Positions 53,793 to 63,353 of a stretch of 64,000 bases of DNA are shown piece after piece. The translations under genes were made by a program, and so were the position numbers. Numbering within the stretch: position 1 is the first letter of the stretch; each line of letters begins with the position of its first letter. The stretch comes from Rothia dentocariosa ATCC 17931 (GTDB taxonomy: Bacteria; Actinomycetota; Actinomycetes; Actinomycetales; Micrococcaceae), in NCBI RefSeq assembly GCF_000164695.2, contig NC_014643.1:1798001-1862000 (forward strand). Reading direction: 5' to 3'. Below the pieces are notes generated by a model. It saw only the letters and a program-made list of their open reading frames with translations. It did not search any database and was not told where the DNA came from.

Positions 53793-53804
53793 GGGTATAT
53801 ACCC
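53793..53804. repeat. Short palindrome between ftsW and murG
   Basis: GGGTATATACCC is a perfect 12-base palindrome in the 133-base gap before murG, near a decoy ribosome-binding-like AAAGGAGG (53766-53773) that is followed by no start codon. It might belong to an internal promoter; I see nothing stronger. Confidence 0.25.
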
Positions 53805-53884
53805 GACTTCATATTCTTTCACTACGGGGTTAGTCCTGCTATGTCGTAAAATGAGGTGAATGTATTTGTTGGGAGTTATTATCT

Positions 53885-54979
53885 ATGTCTAAGGCACCCT
53901 CTGTGGTTCTCGCTGGCGGCGGCACCGCTGGTCATATTAACCCGATGCTTGCTATAGCACGCGAAATCCGCCGGATTGAGCCGGAAGCTAATATTCTGAC
54001 TCTTGGCACCAAGGATAAGATGGAAGCTCAATTAGTTCCTGAAGCTGGATTTGATATTGAGTTTATTCCGCGTGTAGCTTTCCCCCGAAGTCTATCGCTT
54101 AACGCATTAACCTTTTTACCAAGATTCGCAAAAGCGATTTCGCAAACCCGTAAAATTCTCAAAGATGCGAATGCAGATGTTGTAGTAGGCGTAGGTGGTT
54201 ATGTGTGTCCGCCAGCATATCTTGCCGCTTTTTTCTCCCGCATTCCTGTTGTTATTCACGAGGCTAATGCAAAGCCCGGTCTGGCGAATAAACTGGGTGG
54301 TCCTCTAGCGAAGTTTGTGGGTGTGGCTTTCTCCAACACCCCTTTCCCTCGCGCCAAACTTGTGGGTATGCCCATGAAAGATGAGATCGCGCATCTGAAC
54401 CGTCGAGCGGCACGAGCACAGGCGAGGCATACTCTAGGTCTTGACCCTGATAAGCCTGTTCTGATTGTGACGGGCGGTTCCTTAGGCGCACAAAGCCTTA
54501 ATAACGCCGTCGCTGAGAACATTACGAATTTTGAGGACTGGGGTTTTCAGGTTTTGCATATTACTGGTAAAGGCAAAGCTATTGTGGATGATTCAGGCGA
54601 GCCCGTTACAGCCCCAAATTATCGTCAGATTGAGTTTAGTCACGGCATGCAGGATGTTTATGCCGCAGCCGATCTTTTGATAGTCCGTGCTGGAGCCGCA
54701 ACCGTAAGCGAAGTTGCTGCGGTGGGTGTACCCGCAATTTTTGTTCCGCTCCCGTTTGGTAATGGTGAACAAAGTCTCAATGCTCGTTCTCTGGTTATGG
54801 CAGAAGCCGCGCTTCTCATCGAAGATAAGAAAATGACCGGGGCGTGGTTTGCCCGTGAAATTCCATCGTTGATGGCTGATGCTCAGAAGTTAAAAGAAAT
54901 GGGTCGTCGAGCATATAAATTGGGCATTCGTGATGCCGCACATGTTATGGCTGAGGCAACCCTGAAGGTGGTTAAATAA
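53885..54979 (+). CDS. murG: UDP-GlcNAc:lipid I GlcNAc transferase
   Basis: It adds GlcNAc to lipid I to form lipid II at the inner face of the membrane. The two GT-B Rossmann halves are marked by LAGGGTAGHINPMLAIA near the start and VTGGSLGAQSLN in the middle, with AAADLLIVRAGAATVSEVAA for UDP-GlcNAc binding. It is 364 aa, normal. GGGAG precedes the ATG at a slightly long spacing. murC follows immediately after the stop. Confidence 0.95.
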   Translation: MSKAPSVVLAGGGTAGHINPMLAIAREIRRIEPEANILTLGTKDKMEAQLVPEAGFDIEFIPRVAFPRSLSLNALTFLPRFAKAISQTRKILKDANADVVVGVGGYVCPPAYLAAFFSRIPVVIHEANAKPGLANKLGGPLAKFVGVAFSNTPFPRAKLVGMPMKDEIAHLNRRAARAQARHTLGLDPDKPVLIVTGGSLGAQSLNNAVAENITNFEDWGFQVLHITGKGKAIVDDSGEPVTAPNYRQIEFSHGMQDVYAAADLLIVRAGAATVSEVAAVGVPAIFVPLPFGNGEQSLNARSLVMAEAALLIEDKKMTGAWFAREIPSLMADAQKLKEMGRRAYKLGIRDAAHVMAEATLKVVK

Positions 54980-56464
54980 ATGTCCGAACTGATGAACCTT
55001 AACATGGTGCTTCCTGAGCCCCTGAACCCGCCGTTTCCCGCGCGCGCATCTCTGCAGGAGTTGGGACGTGTGCATTTTGTAGGGATCGGCGGTGCCGGTA
55101 TGAGTGCTATTGCAACGTTGATGCTGAAAGCTGGTATTCCCGTAAGCGGCTCTGACCGAGCAGAAACGGCGACTATTCAGGCTTTACGTGAAGCGGGCGC
55201 TCGTGTTTATACTCCCCAAGATGCTGCGAATATTCACGATATTGATACCGTTGTTATCTCAACGGCCATTCACGAAGATAACCCCGAACTGATTGCGGCT
55301 CGTGCTCAGAACCTTCGGGTATTGCACCGCTCTGAGGCTTTGGCTGCCGCTATGGGAGCATCACAGGTTGTAGCGGTTGCTGGCACGCATGGTAAGAGCA
55401 CAACCAGTTCCATGATTGCCGTCATGCTGGATAAGTTAGGGTTTCACCCGTCTTTCGCGGTAGGAACAGTTATTGCAGGATACGGCAGCAACGCGCGATT
55501 GGGGGCCACTGGTGAAGGCTCTTGGTTTGTAGCAGAGGCTGACGAATCCGATGGGTCTTTTGTGCGCTACCAGCCTGCGATCGCAGTGGTTACCAACGTT
55601 GAACCTGACCACTTGGATTTCTACGAAACTCCCGAACGCGTGTATGAGGCGTTTAACCGTTTTGTTGCCTCTATGGTCCCTGGTGGCGTCTTGGTGACAT
55701 GCTGGGATGATGAAGGCGCTCGTGCGCTTGCAGAACGTGCGCGCGATGCTGGGATTGAAGTGGTAACTTACGGCCAGTCTACTGAGGCTGATCTACGGGT
55801 TTCACGCATTACGAGCCACGGCTCGGAGTCTTCGGCAACACTGCGCTGGTCTTTCGAGTGCGCGAGTAAACATTACGAAGGCGAACAGGATGCTCAGCTG
55901 CGGGTACCCGGTATTCACAATCAGTTGAACGCAGCGGCAGCTTTTATTACCGCTCTTCTCGCTGGAGCACAACCTGAGGACGCGGCCGCCGCGTTATACG
56001 GCTTCGGAGGAGCAGATCGACGTTTTACTCTGCGTGGTGACGTAGCGGGTATTAAAGTCTTTGACGATTATGCTCATCACCCAACAGAGGTATTCCGTGC
56101 ACTTGAGACCGGCCGCACGGTTGCCGATGGGCATAACCTCTATGTGGTTTTCCAGCCGCATCTGTTCTCACGCACCCAAGAATTTGCCGCCGATTTCGCG
56201 CAGGCTCTTTCGAAGGCTGATCGTTCGTATGTACTGGATATTTATCCTGCCCGGGAACTTCCGATTGAGGGAGTCACGAGTGAACTTATCACCGGTGCTG
56301 GATTTTCTGAGGTGCATTATGCGTCGGATGCAGCTGCAGCCATTGAAGATATTGCTATGTGTGCTGTTCCAGGCGATATTATTATGACCATTGGTGCAGG
56401 TGATGTTACCGCATTAGGAGAGCGTATTCTGCATGAGCTACATGCCCGTTACCTTAAGGAGTAA
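54980..56464 (+). CDS. murC: UDP-MurNAc--L-alanine ligase
   Basis: It adds L-alanine to UDP-MurNAc, the first cytoplasmic stem-peptide step. VHFVGIGGAGMSAIA is the N-terminal nucleotide motif, VAGTHGKSTTSSM the ATP loop, and DDYAHHPTEV the third-domain signature. It is 494 aa. The ATG directly abuts the murG stop, so it is translationally coupled. ftsQ starts two bases after its stop. Confidence 0.96.
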   Translation: MSELMNLNMVLPEPLNPPFPARASLQELGRVHFVGIGGAGMSAIATLMLKAGIPVSGSDRAETATIQALREAGARVYTPQDAANIHDIDTVVISTAIHEDNPELIAARAQNLRVLHRSEALAAAMGASQVVAVAGTHGKSTTSSMIAVMLDKLGFHPSFAVGTVIAGYGSNARLGATGEGSWFVAEADESDGSFVRYQPAIAVVTNVEPDHLDFYETPERVYEAFNRFVASMVPGGVLVTCWDDEGARALAERARDAGIEVVTYGQSTEADLRVSRITSHGSESSATLRWSFECASKHYEGEQDAQLRVPGIHNQLNAAAAFITALLAGAQPEDAAAALYGFGGADRRFTLRGDVAGIKVFDDYAHHPTEVFRALETGRTVADGHNLYVVFQPHLFSRTQEFAADFAQALSKADRSYVLDIYPARELPIEGVTSELITGAGFSEVHYASDAAAAIEDIAMCAVPGDIIMTIGAGDVTALGERILHELHARYLKE

Positions 56465-56466
56465 TA

Positions 56467-57687
56467 GTGGCTAAAGGACGTCAAAAGCGAAAACCGGGCA
56501 CGGAAGCGTTTGCAACCTCGCCGATACGTACTCCGAAGTTACCGGTTGTTCGCGGCAAAAAGAAAGCTAAACCTGCTGAAGATACGTCAAAATCTTTTGA
56601 AGGTATGAGCCCTCAGAACCAGACGAATCCTGTTGAGCAAGAAACTCATACCGAAAGTAAGAGCCAGACGGGTTCTTCCCGTGCAACGTATTCTGAATCT
56701 TCAGAGCTCAAGGACCGTGATATACGTCTGGATGCAGGGGAATCTGAACCGGATGAGTTGGATTCACAATCGGCGAAATCTACGTCTAGTACCTTTGGCC
56801 GATGGCGTCGTGAACGTGAGAAGGAACGCCAAACCGAGATAGCGCGGGAACAGGAGATCCGCGAAGAGCAGGGGCGTATCGCCCAATTACGCAATGACCC
56901 TGGGCTCGACGGGCTTTTGGCAGAAGACCAAAGTAAGAGTCAGACTTCGAAGCGCCGACGTCCGCTCACTCGCTTGCGGAAAATCCTTTATGGCGTTGGT
57001 GCGTTTATGCTTGCTGTGCTTCTATATATCGGTTTGGTCTTTTATTCTCCGCTGCTCTCTGTTCAGACTATTCGAGTTGAAGGCGCTTCGCTATTGGATA
57101 GCGTGCAGGTTGAGCAGAAACTGGAACCACTCAAGGGCACGCCGCTGACTCGTATTAATGATCAGAAGGTGCGTGAACTTATCGACCAGGAGCATGTACT
57201 GCGCGGCGTGCAGATTGAGGCGCATCCTCCGCATGAACTAGTTGTAAACCTCAAAGAGCGTACCCCTGTTGCCGTCATTCATCAGGACGGGAAATATATG
57301 GTTGTTGATAGTGAGGGAATCAAACTTCGTGAAGTTGAGAATGCTGATGGAATCAATGTTCCGCTTGTCGATGTTGGACAGGAAGCTCCCCAGGACTCTG
57401 CGGCCTTCCGCACGGTTGCAAATGTGCTCTCTGCTTTGCCCTCGTCAATCCTGACACAGGTGAAGGAGGCACGGGCAAGCTCAACCTCAAATATTAACTT
57501 AACCTTGAAGGATGGGGTTGTCGTACAGTGGGGTACAGCTGAAGAGAGTGACCTTAAAGCTAAGGTTTTAACCAAACTGATGGAGGCGGTACATGAGGAC
57601 CAGTCAAAAACCGCACAACAAGGACAAGCTACTAATAAAGTAAACACTTATGATGTTTCTTCGCCGCGTGTTCCGGTTACTCGTTAG
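56467..57687 (+). CDS. ftsQ: Cell division protein FtsQ
   Basis: A bitopic divisome protein linking FtsL/B and FtsW/I. About 170 cytoplasmic residues rich in Lys/Glu/Ser precede a membrane helix (ILYGVGAFMLAVLLYIGLVF), then a POTRA domain beginning SVQTIRVEGASLLDSVQV. The cytoplasmic part is longer than in E. coli FtsQ, as is common in actinobacteria. It starts with GTG two bases after murC, with AAGGAG overlapping the end of murC. 406 aa. Confidence 0.9.
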   Translation: MAKGRQKRKPGTEAFATSPIRTPKLPVVRGKKKAKPAEDTSKSFEGMSPQNQTNPVEQETHTESKSQTGSSRATYSESSELKDRDIRLDAGESEPDELDSQSAKSTSSTFGRWRREREKERQTEIAREQEIREEQGRIAQLRNDPGLDGLLAEDQSKSQTSKRRRPLTRLRKILYGVGAFMLAVLLYIGLVFYSPLLSVQTIRVEGASLLDSVQVEQKLEPLKGTPLTRINDQKVRELIDQEHVLRGVQIEAHPPHELVVNLKERTPVAVIHQDGKYMVVDSEGIKLREVENADGINVPLVDVGQEAPQDSAAFRTVANVLSALPSSILTQVKEARASSTSNINLTLKDGVVVQWGTAEESDLKAKVLTKLMEAVHEDQSKTAQQGQATNKVNTYDVSSPRVPVTR

Positions 57688-57721
57688 CCTTTAACCTTAT
57701 GGTTAAGCATCGGGTAAAAAG

Positions 57722-57744
57722 ATAGATTTTTTATAAAAATCTAT
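57722..57744. promoter_or_regulatory. 23-bp palindrome upstream of ftsZ
   Basis: Ten-base arms (ATAGATTTTT and AAAAATCTAT) around TAT make a perfect dyad in the ftsQ-ftsZ gap. It is an attractive operator candidate, for instance for the FtsR-like MerR protein at 24.7 kb, because MerR proteins bind such dyads. That link is not shown by the sequence. Confidence 0.4.
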
Positions 57745-57836
57745 AAATAATACACGTCAAATACCTCAGGCAACTAGGAACCTGGTGAAACTGTTGGTAT
57801 CCTTGCAGATAAAGTCACTATGAGGTTAGGAAGACT

Positions 57837-57864
57837 AAGGTTCTACTTGAACCTTTGGTTTTTT
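57837..57864 (+). terminator. Terminator-like hairpin in the ftsZ leader
   Basis: AAGGTTC (57837-57843) pairs with GAACCTT (57849-57855) around TACTT, then after TGG a run of six T (57859-57864). It ends 32 bases before the ftsZ start, so it would end ftsQ read-through or attenuate ftsZ. Confidence 0.55.
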
Positions 57865-57896
57865 CTAGAGATTTACACGAAATAATCGAGGGATAA

Positions 57897-59108
57897 ATGG
57901 ACGCTGGAACTCCCCAGAACTACTTGGCAGTCATCAAAGTCGTCGGTATCGGTGGCGGTGGCGTCAACGCAGTCAACCGTATGATCGAGGTTGGCCTGCG
58001 AGGCGTAGAATTCATCGCTATTAACACAGATGCTCAGGCACTTTTGATGTCTGACGCTGACGTCAAACTTGATGTTGGTCGTGAACTAACTCGCGGTCTC
58101 GGAGCGGGCGCAAACCCCGAGGTCGGTCGTCAGGCTGCTGAAGACCACGCCCAGGAAATCGAAGAGGTTATCAAGGGCGCAGACATGGTCTTCGTGACTG
58201 CAGGTGAAGGTGGCGGCACCGGTACCGGCGGTGCTCCCGTTGTAGCACGTATTGCACGCTCTTTGGGTGCCCTCACGATCGGCGTGGTAACTCGTCCCTT
58301 TACCTTTGAAGGTCGTCGCCGTTCGAACCAGGCAGAAACCGGCATTGCTGCACTTCGTGATGAAGTAGATACCCTCATTGTGATTCCGAACGATCGTTTG
58401 CTCTCTATCTCTGATCGCAACGTTTCGATGCTTGACGCCTTCAAATCGGCAGATCAGGTTCTTCTCTCCGGTGTGCAGGGTATTACCGACCTGATTACTA
58501 CTCCGGGTCTGATCAACCTTGACTTTGCAGATGTTAAGTCTGTTATGCAGGGGGCTGGTTCGGCTCTGATGGGCATTGGCTCTGCCGCTGGTGAAGACCG
58601 CGCTGTTAAAGCCGCCGAGCTCGCTATCGCATCCCCACTTTTGGAAGCATCCATTGATGGGGCACACGGTGTACTCCTCTCCATTCAGGGCGGTTCCGAT
58701 CTCGGTCTATTTGAGATTAATGAGGCTGCACGCCTGGTCCAGGAAGTCGCACATCCTGACGCAAATATTATCTTCGGTGCTGTGATTGATGACGCCTTGG
58801 GTGATGAAGCACGTGTGACCGTTATTGCCGCTGGATTTGACGCTGTCAATCCTGAGACTAACACCAACGCTAACAGTTCAGCTTCGGCAAATGCTCAGGC
58901 GCAGCGTACTCAGCAGGCATTCGGCGGCTCTGCGCAGGCCGCTCCTGCAGCTCCCGCATCAACCGGATATGGTTTCGGCGGTGCGCAGAATGGTACTCAG
59001 CAGAATGATGTTCCTGCCGCGGCTGGCTTTGATGTTGATCTACCGCCCGTCGTGGAAGAGTCCCCGGCGCGGCGCGATACCCTCGATGTGCCCGACTTCT
59101 TGAAGTAA
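57897..59108 (+). CDS. ftsZ: Cell division protein FtsZ
   Basis: The tubulin-like GTPase that builds the Z-ring. The GTP-binding signature [13 protein letters not shown] is near residue 107, NTDAQAL and the T7-loop region [15 protein letters not shown] are present, and the conserved C-terminal peptide ends [10 protein letters not shown], which binds SepF. It is 403 aa with a variable Ala/Gln/Asn-rich linker. CGAGGG precedes the ATG. A terminator follows. ftsA is absent, as in actinobacteria. Confidence 0.98.
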   Translation: MDAGTPQNYLAVIKVVGIGGGGVNAVNRMIEVGLRGVEFIAINTDAQALLMSDADVKLDVGRELTRGLGAGANPEVGRQAAEDHAQEIEEVIKGADMVFVTAGEGGGTGTGGAPVVARIARSLGALTIGVVTRPFTFEGRRRSNQAETGIAALRDEVDTLIVIPNDRLLSISDRNVSMLDAFKSADQVLLSGVQGITDLITTPGLINLDFADVKSVMQGAGSALMGIGSAAGEDRAVKAAELAIASPLLEASIDGAHGVLLSIQGGSDLGLFEINEAARLVQEVAHPDANIIFGAVIDDALGDEARVTVIAAGFDAVNPETNTNANSSASANAQAQRTQQAFGGSAQAAPAAPASTGYGFGGAQNGTQQNDVPAAAGFDVDLPPVVEESPARRDTLDVPDFLK

Positions 59109-59132
59109 GTCGCACACATCCTTTTTAGACAT

Positions 59133-59167
59133 AAGGGAGCCAAGGACATATACGTCCTGGCTCCTTT
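59133..59167 (+). terminator. ftsZ terminator
   Basis: An imperfect stem with one bulged A joins GGAGCCAAGGAC (from 59136) to GTCCTGGCTCC (to 59164); only a short T run follows. Confidence 0.65.
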
Positions 59168-59184
59168 GTGTATGCTTTGACCTT

Positions 59185-60018
59185 ATGACAGCAGAAAGAA
59201 CCATGAGTACCCTCAACCCGTTCTACTCCACAGGAACTTATACCAGCGGCCCATATACCGTGCATATCGGATTTACTTCACGGTCGGCCGGTAATTTGGG
59301 GCTTCATGTTAATGCGGGCGAGTCCCATACCGCAACGCTGAAAAACCGTGCTGATGTACAAAGTCTCTGCGGTTCGGCTCCTTTCCTCTACCTCAATCAA
59401 GTACACGGTGCAGATATTGTATGCGCCGATCATATTCTGAGTACACAGATTTCTCCGAATGACGAGCGTGGAGCATATACGTTGAAACGTGCCGATCAAT
59501 TACGCGAGCAGGCTCCGCAAGCAGATGCTGCCTACAGTACAACAGGTCAGCCTCTAGCTATTATGGTTGCTGACTGCATTCCACTCGTGTTCGTGGGAGA
59601 GAAACCTACCCCACATGACGTGCCCATTATTGCTGTGGCACATGCAGGGCGTCCTGGGCTACTTGCAGGAGTTATTCAACGCACAGTTGCGACGATGCGA
59701 GAGCAGGGCGCAACACAGATTCACGCGTGGTTAGGGCCTAGTATATGCGGAAGCTGCTATGAGATACCTGAAGATATGCGCGAACATGCGACACAGCAGA
59801 TTCCTGAAACGTACGCTCAGACAAGCCAAGGAACACCGGCTTTAGATTTGCCAGCGGGAGCGATTGCTCTCTTGAATAAGCTGAAGATAGAGGTTTCTAC
59901 CGACTTGGCAGCCTGCACTTATGAAAGCACCAGTCTTTTTTCGCATCGAGGATTTATGAATCGAGGTGAAGCACCCGGACGTATCGCTGGGCTCGTATGG
60001 GTGACGAAACCTTCCTAA
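59185..60018 (+). CDS. pgeF: Peptidoglycan editing factor / laccase-domain protein
   Basis: A 277-aa YfiH/PgeF-type protein, thought to remove wrongly placed residues from UDP-MurNAc peptides; the family also shows laccase-like and purine nucleoside activities. The metal site residues are in VAHAGRPGLLAGV, GPSICGSCYEI and LFSHRGFMNRGEAPGR. Upstream of the ATG at 59185 there is no ribosome binding site; TATGCT at 59171-59176 would start transcription close to that ATG, so translation may be leaderless. A second in-frame ATG at 59203 with AGAAAG before it is the alternative start. Confidence 0.9.
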   Translation: MTAERTMSTLNPFYSTGTYTSGPYTVHIGFTSRSAGNLGLHVNAGESHTATLKNRADVQSLCGSAPFLYLNQVHGADIVCADHILSTQISPNDERGAYTLKRADQLREQAPQADAAYSTTGQPLAIMVADCIPLVFVGEKPTPHDVPIIAVAHAGRPGLLAGVIQRTVATMREQGATQIHAWLGPSICGSCYEIPEDMREHATQQIPETYAQTSQGTPALDLPAGAIALLNKLKIEVSTDLAACTYESTSLFSHRGFMNRGEAPGRIAGLVWVTKPS

Positions 60019-60072
60019 GATCTTAAAATCGAAGAAGAGCTGAGTATGAGGGTATATCGGTAAAGGGGACTG

Positions 60073-60894
60073 ATGATGAGCGAAGAACAGACATTGACGT
60101 ACACCTCGGAACGCGCGCAGCAGCTTGCGGATAACTACGCACGGGTTATGGCGCGCGTCCGCGATGCTGAAGCCGATACCAGTGGTGTGCGCACCGAGCA
60201 TAGCCCTACAGTTCGCCTTGTCACCGTGACCAAGTTTTTCCCTGCCTCTGATGTAGCAGCGCTTTACACCCAGGGGGTACGTATTTTTGGTGAGAACCGT
60301 GATCAAGAGGCGGCTCCTAAAGCTCGTGCTCTTCGAGCCATCGAAAAACCTGCCGACCCCGCTTACTGGACGTTTATTGGGCAGTTGCAAACGAATAAGG
60401 CAAAGTCCGTCGTAAAATATGCCCATCAGGTACAGTCCGTAGATCGTTCGTCTCTGATTGATTCTTTAGCAAAAGCCTATCGCAACCAAGTAGCTCGCTA
60501 TGAGGCGGGGGAGCAGGATGCCCCAGCGGCTCTATCCCAAGGAGCTCTAGAATGTCTGATTCAGGTTTCGCTTGAAGCGCAGGCAACGGCCGGACATGCA
60601 TCGGAAGGGGCGCGTGGTGGAACGGACCAAGACGAGATTTTAGAGCTTGCTGAGCGTATCGAAGCTCAAGAAGAATTACGCTGTGGGGGTATTATGGCGG
60701 TGGCGCCACTGGGTGCGAACCCCGACGAATCCTTTGAAAAACTCTGGGAATTGGCGCAGGGCCTGCGCGCCGAGTTTCCGCATGCAGATCAGATTTCGGC
60801 GGGTATGAGTGCAGATTTAGAAGCCGCTATTCGCTGGGGGTCTACGTGTGTGCGGGTAGGAAGCGACATCATGGGGAAGCGAGATTACCCCTAG
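60073..60894 (+). CDS. YggS/PLPBP family pyridoxal phosphate-binding protein
   Basis: A 273-aa pyridoxal 5'-phosphate homeostasis protein with a fold like alanine racemase but no known enzyme activity. The PLP lysine lies in LVTVTKFFPASDV, FGENRDQEA follows, and SAGMSADLEAAIRWGSTCVR is the phosphate-binding end. AAAGGGG lies 4 bases before the ATG at 60073 and 7 before a second at 60076, so the latter may be used; the difference is one residue. Its place between ftsZ and sepF is usual in actinobacteria. The central insert (ARYEAGEQDAPAA) lengthens it compared with E. coli YggS. Confidence 0.9.
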   Translation: MMSEEQTLTYTSERAQQLADNYARVMARVRDAEADTSGVRTEHSPTVRLVTVTKFFPASDVAALYTQGVRIFGENRDQEAAPKARALRAIEKPADPAYWTFIGQLQTNKAKSVVKYAHQVQSVDRSSLIDSLAKAYRNQVARYEAGEQDAPAALSQGALECLIQVSLEAQATAGHASEGARGGTDQDEILELAERIEAQEELRCGGIMAVAPLGANPDESFEKLWELAQGLRAEFPHADQISAGMSADLEAAIRWGSTCVRVGSDIMGKRDYP

Positions 60895-61067
60895 ATTTTT
60901 ACCAGGTTTTGTTGTGCAAGGCATGCAGCAGATGAGAAATACGCTGATAGGATTTTCAAGCGCTGGTAGAATGTACACCTGTGAGGGATGGTTGACGTCG
61001 TCTTTAAGAATATGCATCATCGTCAATAAAGCCCGTGGGAATACCCCCAAAATTCTCTGTGAACATA

Positions 61068-61073
61068 TATAAT
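61068..61073 (+). promoter_or_regulatory. Possible -10 element upstream of sepF
   Basis: A perfect TATAAT occurs about 115 bases before the sepF start in a 293-base gap. No good -35 is visible, so this is only a suggestion. Confidence 0.3.
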
Positions 61074-61187
61074 CGGTGTCGAACCGACAGCATGTGCGGT
61101 GCTATTTCCCACGTTAGAATCTCAGGTATCGGTGGAGCGAATCTCCCGCATATATGTGAATGTACGACTGCGAAACGAGAGTAAAGA

Positions 61188-62018
61188 ATGGCGAAACAAG
61201 GCGGTGGCAAACTTGCCAATAGCCTCGGTTCTTTCTTCGGCGTGACTCGTTATGGGTCGGAAACTGAAGAATTATCGGAAGGTATGCAGGATGTCCATAG
61301 TCATGATTCGACGGATGAGGCATCTATTCCTTCCACTGAAACTCCCGCTCCATCACCTGGAATCCGGCTGAATGCATTACCCACACCAGCATCTGCTAAC
61401 CCTGATACCGCAGCTATGCCACAGGCAACGGGCGCTGCGGAGCCACTATCTGTAGAATCAGAAGCGATTACGGCATCGTCTGCTTATCAAACTTCAGCTC
61501 AGCGGCAAGAAACCAACCAGTTTGCCGCGACTTACACGCCAATCCCACACCGGGAACAGAAAACTAACCGAGAGGAATACCAGGTGCAAAATCACTACGA
61601 GACCGACGAGTACCCCTACCCTTCCTCCGGCTACGATCAAGTTCATGAGCTTGATGTGAACTCTTACGGCATTGACGAGGGTCTTGGTGCCGGATACCCC
61701 TACGAGGAAGATGAGGACGAATTGCGCCGCATTACAACAATCCACCCCCGCTCATACAACGACGCCAAAATTATTGGTGAAGCGTTTCGTGAGAATATTC
61801 CTGTGATTATGAATGTCGCTGAAATGAGCGATTCGGATGCTAAACGTCTTGTGGACTTTGCCTCCGGACTCGCATTCGGGCTCTCAGGTCGCATTGAACG
61901 TGTGACCGGGCAGGTATTCTTGCTAACCCCCGAAAACCTAGAGGTACTGGGGGCTGACACGACTCCGGCACCGGGCGCTTTTGAGGCTGAGGGTCCGTTT
62001 CCTTTTGACCAGGGGTAA
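61188..62018 (+). CDS. sepF: Cell division protein SepF
   Basis: The membrane anchor of the Z-ring in bacteria without FtsA. The conserved C-terminal domain (about residues 180-265) reads [20 protein letters not shown] and later [19 protein letters not shown]. The N-terminal 15 residues could form the membrane-binding amphipathic helix, and the linker of about 150 residues is long, Ser/Thr/Pro/Glu rich and disordered, making 276 aa compared with about 150-220 in most SepF proteins. GAGAG precedes the ATG. yggT starts three bases after the stop. Confidence 0.93.
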   Translation: MAKQGGGKLANSLGSFFGVTRYGSETEELSEGMQDVHSHDSTDEASIPSTETPAPSPGIRLNALPTPASANPDTAAMPQATGAAEPLSVESEAITASSAYQTSAQRQETNQFAATYTPIPHREQKTNREEYQVQNHYETDEYPYPSSGYDQVHELDVNSYGIDEGLGAGYPYEEDEDELRRITTIHPRSYNDAKIIGEAFRENIPVIMNVAEMSDSDAKRLVDFASGLAFGLSGRIERVTGQVFLLTPENLEVLGADTTPAPGAFEAEGPFPFDQG

Positions 62019-62021
62019 TGC

Positions 62022-62324
62022 ATGGGGTACATCTTCGCCATCATTACCATAGCCCTGCACATTCTGTACATTGGGTTGCTCTTGCGGATGCTTCTGGACT
62101 GGGTGCGTGTCTTTGTGCCGGGGTGGCGTCCGCGAGGGATTGCCCTGCTGTGCGCCTCTGGAGTGTATGCTCTGACGGACTGGCCTATGAACCAGCTTCG
62201 CAAGGTTGTACCGCCACTGCGTATTGGTAATTTCGCCCTTGATACTGGGTTTCTGATTCTGATTTTAGGCGTGGGACTTTTATTGTCAGTGATGACCTCT
62301 TTGACACTAACTTTTTCACGCTAA
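62022..62324 (+). CDS. YggT family membrane protein
   Basis: A 100-aa protein with two hydrophobic segments at about 3-25 and 70-92 and the YggT stretch TDWPMNQLRKVVPPLRIG between them. YggT proteins are linked to osmotic and cell-division contexts, with no clear biochemistry. It is coupled to sepF (stop and start three bases apart) and precedes divIVA, as in other actinobacteria. Confidence 0.88.
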   Translation: MGYIFAIITIALHILYIGLLLRMLLDWVRVFVPGWRPRGIALLCASGVYALTDWPMNQLRKVVPPLRIGNFALDTGFLILILGVGLLLSVMTSLTLTFSR

Positions 62325-62598
62325 ATAACAGTTATATTTCCTGGTCAAAGCATAAATTTTTCTGATATGCATAAAGATGTATGAAGCAATAACGGCGAGG
62401 CAGACTTTCCGTCAGGAAATACATTTACTATGATGGTAAGAGGTTCTCTGCGCCGAATTCCTGGAAAATCGGGTCTTGAAGTGTAGAGAAGAGTAGAATA
62501 ATGGGCGGTACCCTAGCCAGCACCGTAAGTTTATTTAATAAATTTATGGGCATCCCAAAACCTATTCACAGATAACTTTATTCCAAAGGAGATAAGCT

Positions 62599-63183
62599 GT
62601 GGCTATCACCCCCGAAGATCTGATTAACAAGAGCTTCAAAATTGTGAGAAACGAATCCGGGTACGACCGCGATGAGGTTGATAATTACCTTGATGAGCTT
62701 GTTGTTGAGCTCCGCGCGCTGTACACCGAAAACGAATCCCTCAAGCGTAAGCTTGCAGCCGCCCAGTCTGGTTCGGCAACTCCGGCGACCAACAATACGT
62801 CTTCTTCGTCCGCAACGGCTAAGTCCGCTGCACAGGATAAGACCAGCACCCCAGCACCCGTTGCTGCTGGCGGCGCTCAGGATGCAGCAGGTCTGCTTGC
62901 CATGGCCCAGAAACTCCATGACGAATACGTCTCTCAGGGTGAAAAAACCCGTGCAGAACTCGTTGCTAAGGGTGAGAAAGAAGCTAAAGATCTGGTGGCA
63001 GCTGCACGTTCTCAGCGTGATGAGGTTCTTTCCAAGCTCACCGATGAGCGTGACAGTTTGGAAATCACCGTGGAATCCCTGCGTGGTTTTGAGTCGCGTT
63101 ACCGTTCGAAGTTGCAGGAACACCTCACCTCTCAGCTTGAAGAGCTGAAGACTCTTAAGTCTTTTGAAGCAGATGCTCGCTAA
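62599..63183 (+). CDS. divIVA: DivIVA (Wag31) polar growth/division protein
   Basis: A coiled-coil protein that senses curved membranes at poles and septa and recruits wall-building proteins. The conserved N-terminus MAITPEDLINKSFKIVR (membrane-binding domain) and YDRDEVDNYLDEL are typical, followed by a low-complexity Ala/Ser/Thr linker and a second coiled coil from about residue 95. At 194 aa it is shorter than mycobacterial Wag31. It starts with GTG behind AAAGGAGA. A 274-base gap separates it from yggT, so it likely has its own promoter. Confidence 0.94.
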   Translation: MAITPEDLINKSFKIVRNESGYDRDEVDNYLDELVVELRALYTENESLKRKLAAAQSGSATPATNNTSSSSATAKSAAQDKTSTPAPVAAGGAQDAAGLLAMAQKLHDEYVSQGEKTRAELVAKGEKEAKDLVAAARSQRDEVLSKLTDERDSLEITVESLRGFESRYRSKLQEHLTSQLEELKTLKSFEADAR

Positions 63184-63208
63184 GCTCTAAGCTTCGATAC
63201 CTTTTTAT

Positions 63209-63268
63209 AAACACCGTCCGCATCCGTGGCAAGAAGAACTTTGCTACTGGCTTTGCGGGCGGTTGTTT
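63209..63268 (+). terminator. Imperfect terminator after divIVA
   Basis: AAACACCGTCCGC (63209-63221) and GCGGGCGGTTGTTT (63255-63268) pair with one bulge and one wobble around a 33-base loop. Confidence 0.5.
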
Positions 63269-63353
63269 ATACCTGGCTTAAGATAAGCTAGAGGAGGGCG
63301 AATTCAGGTACAACATCCGCCGCCCTGCTCATTGCCCTTCACCGAGGAGATAC

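Noticed and set aside
58086..58667. 193-codon - strand frame inside ftsZ
   Set aside because: Antisense to a highly conserved gene, no ribosome binding site, no recognised family.
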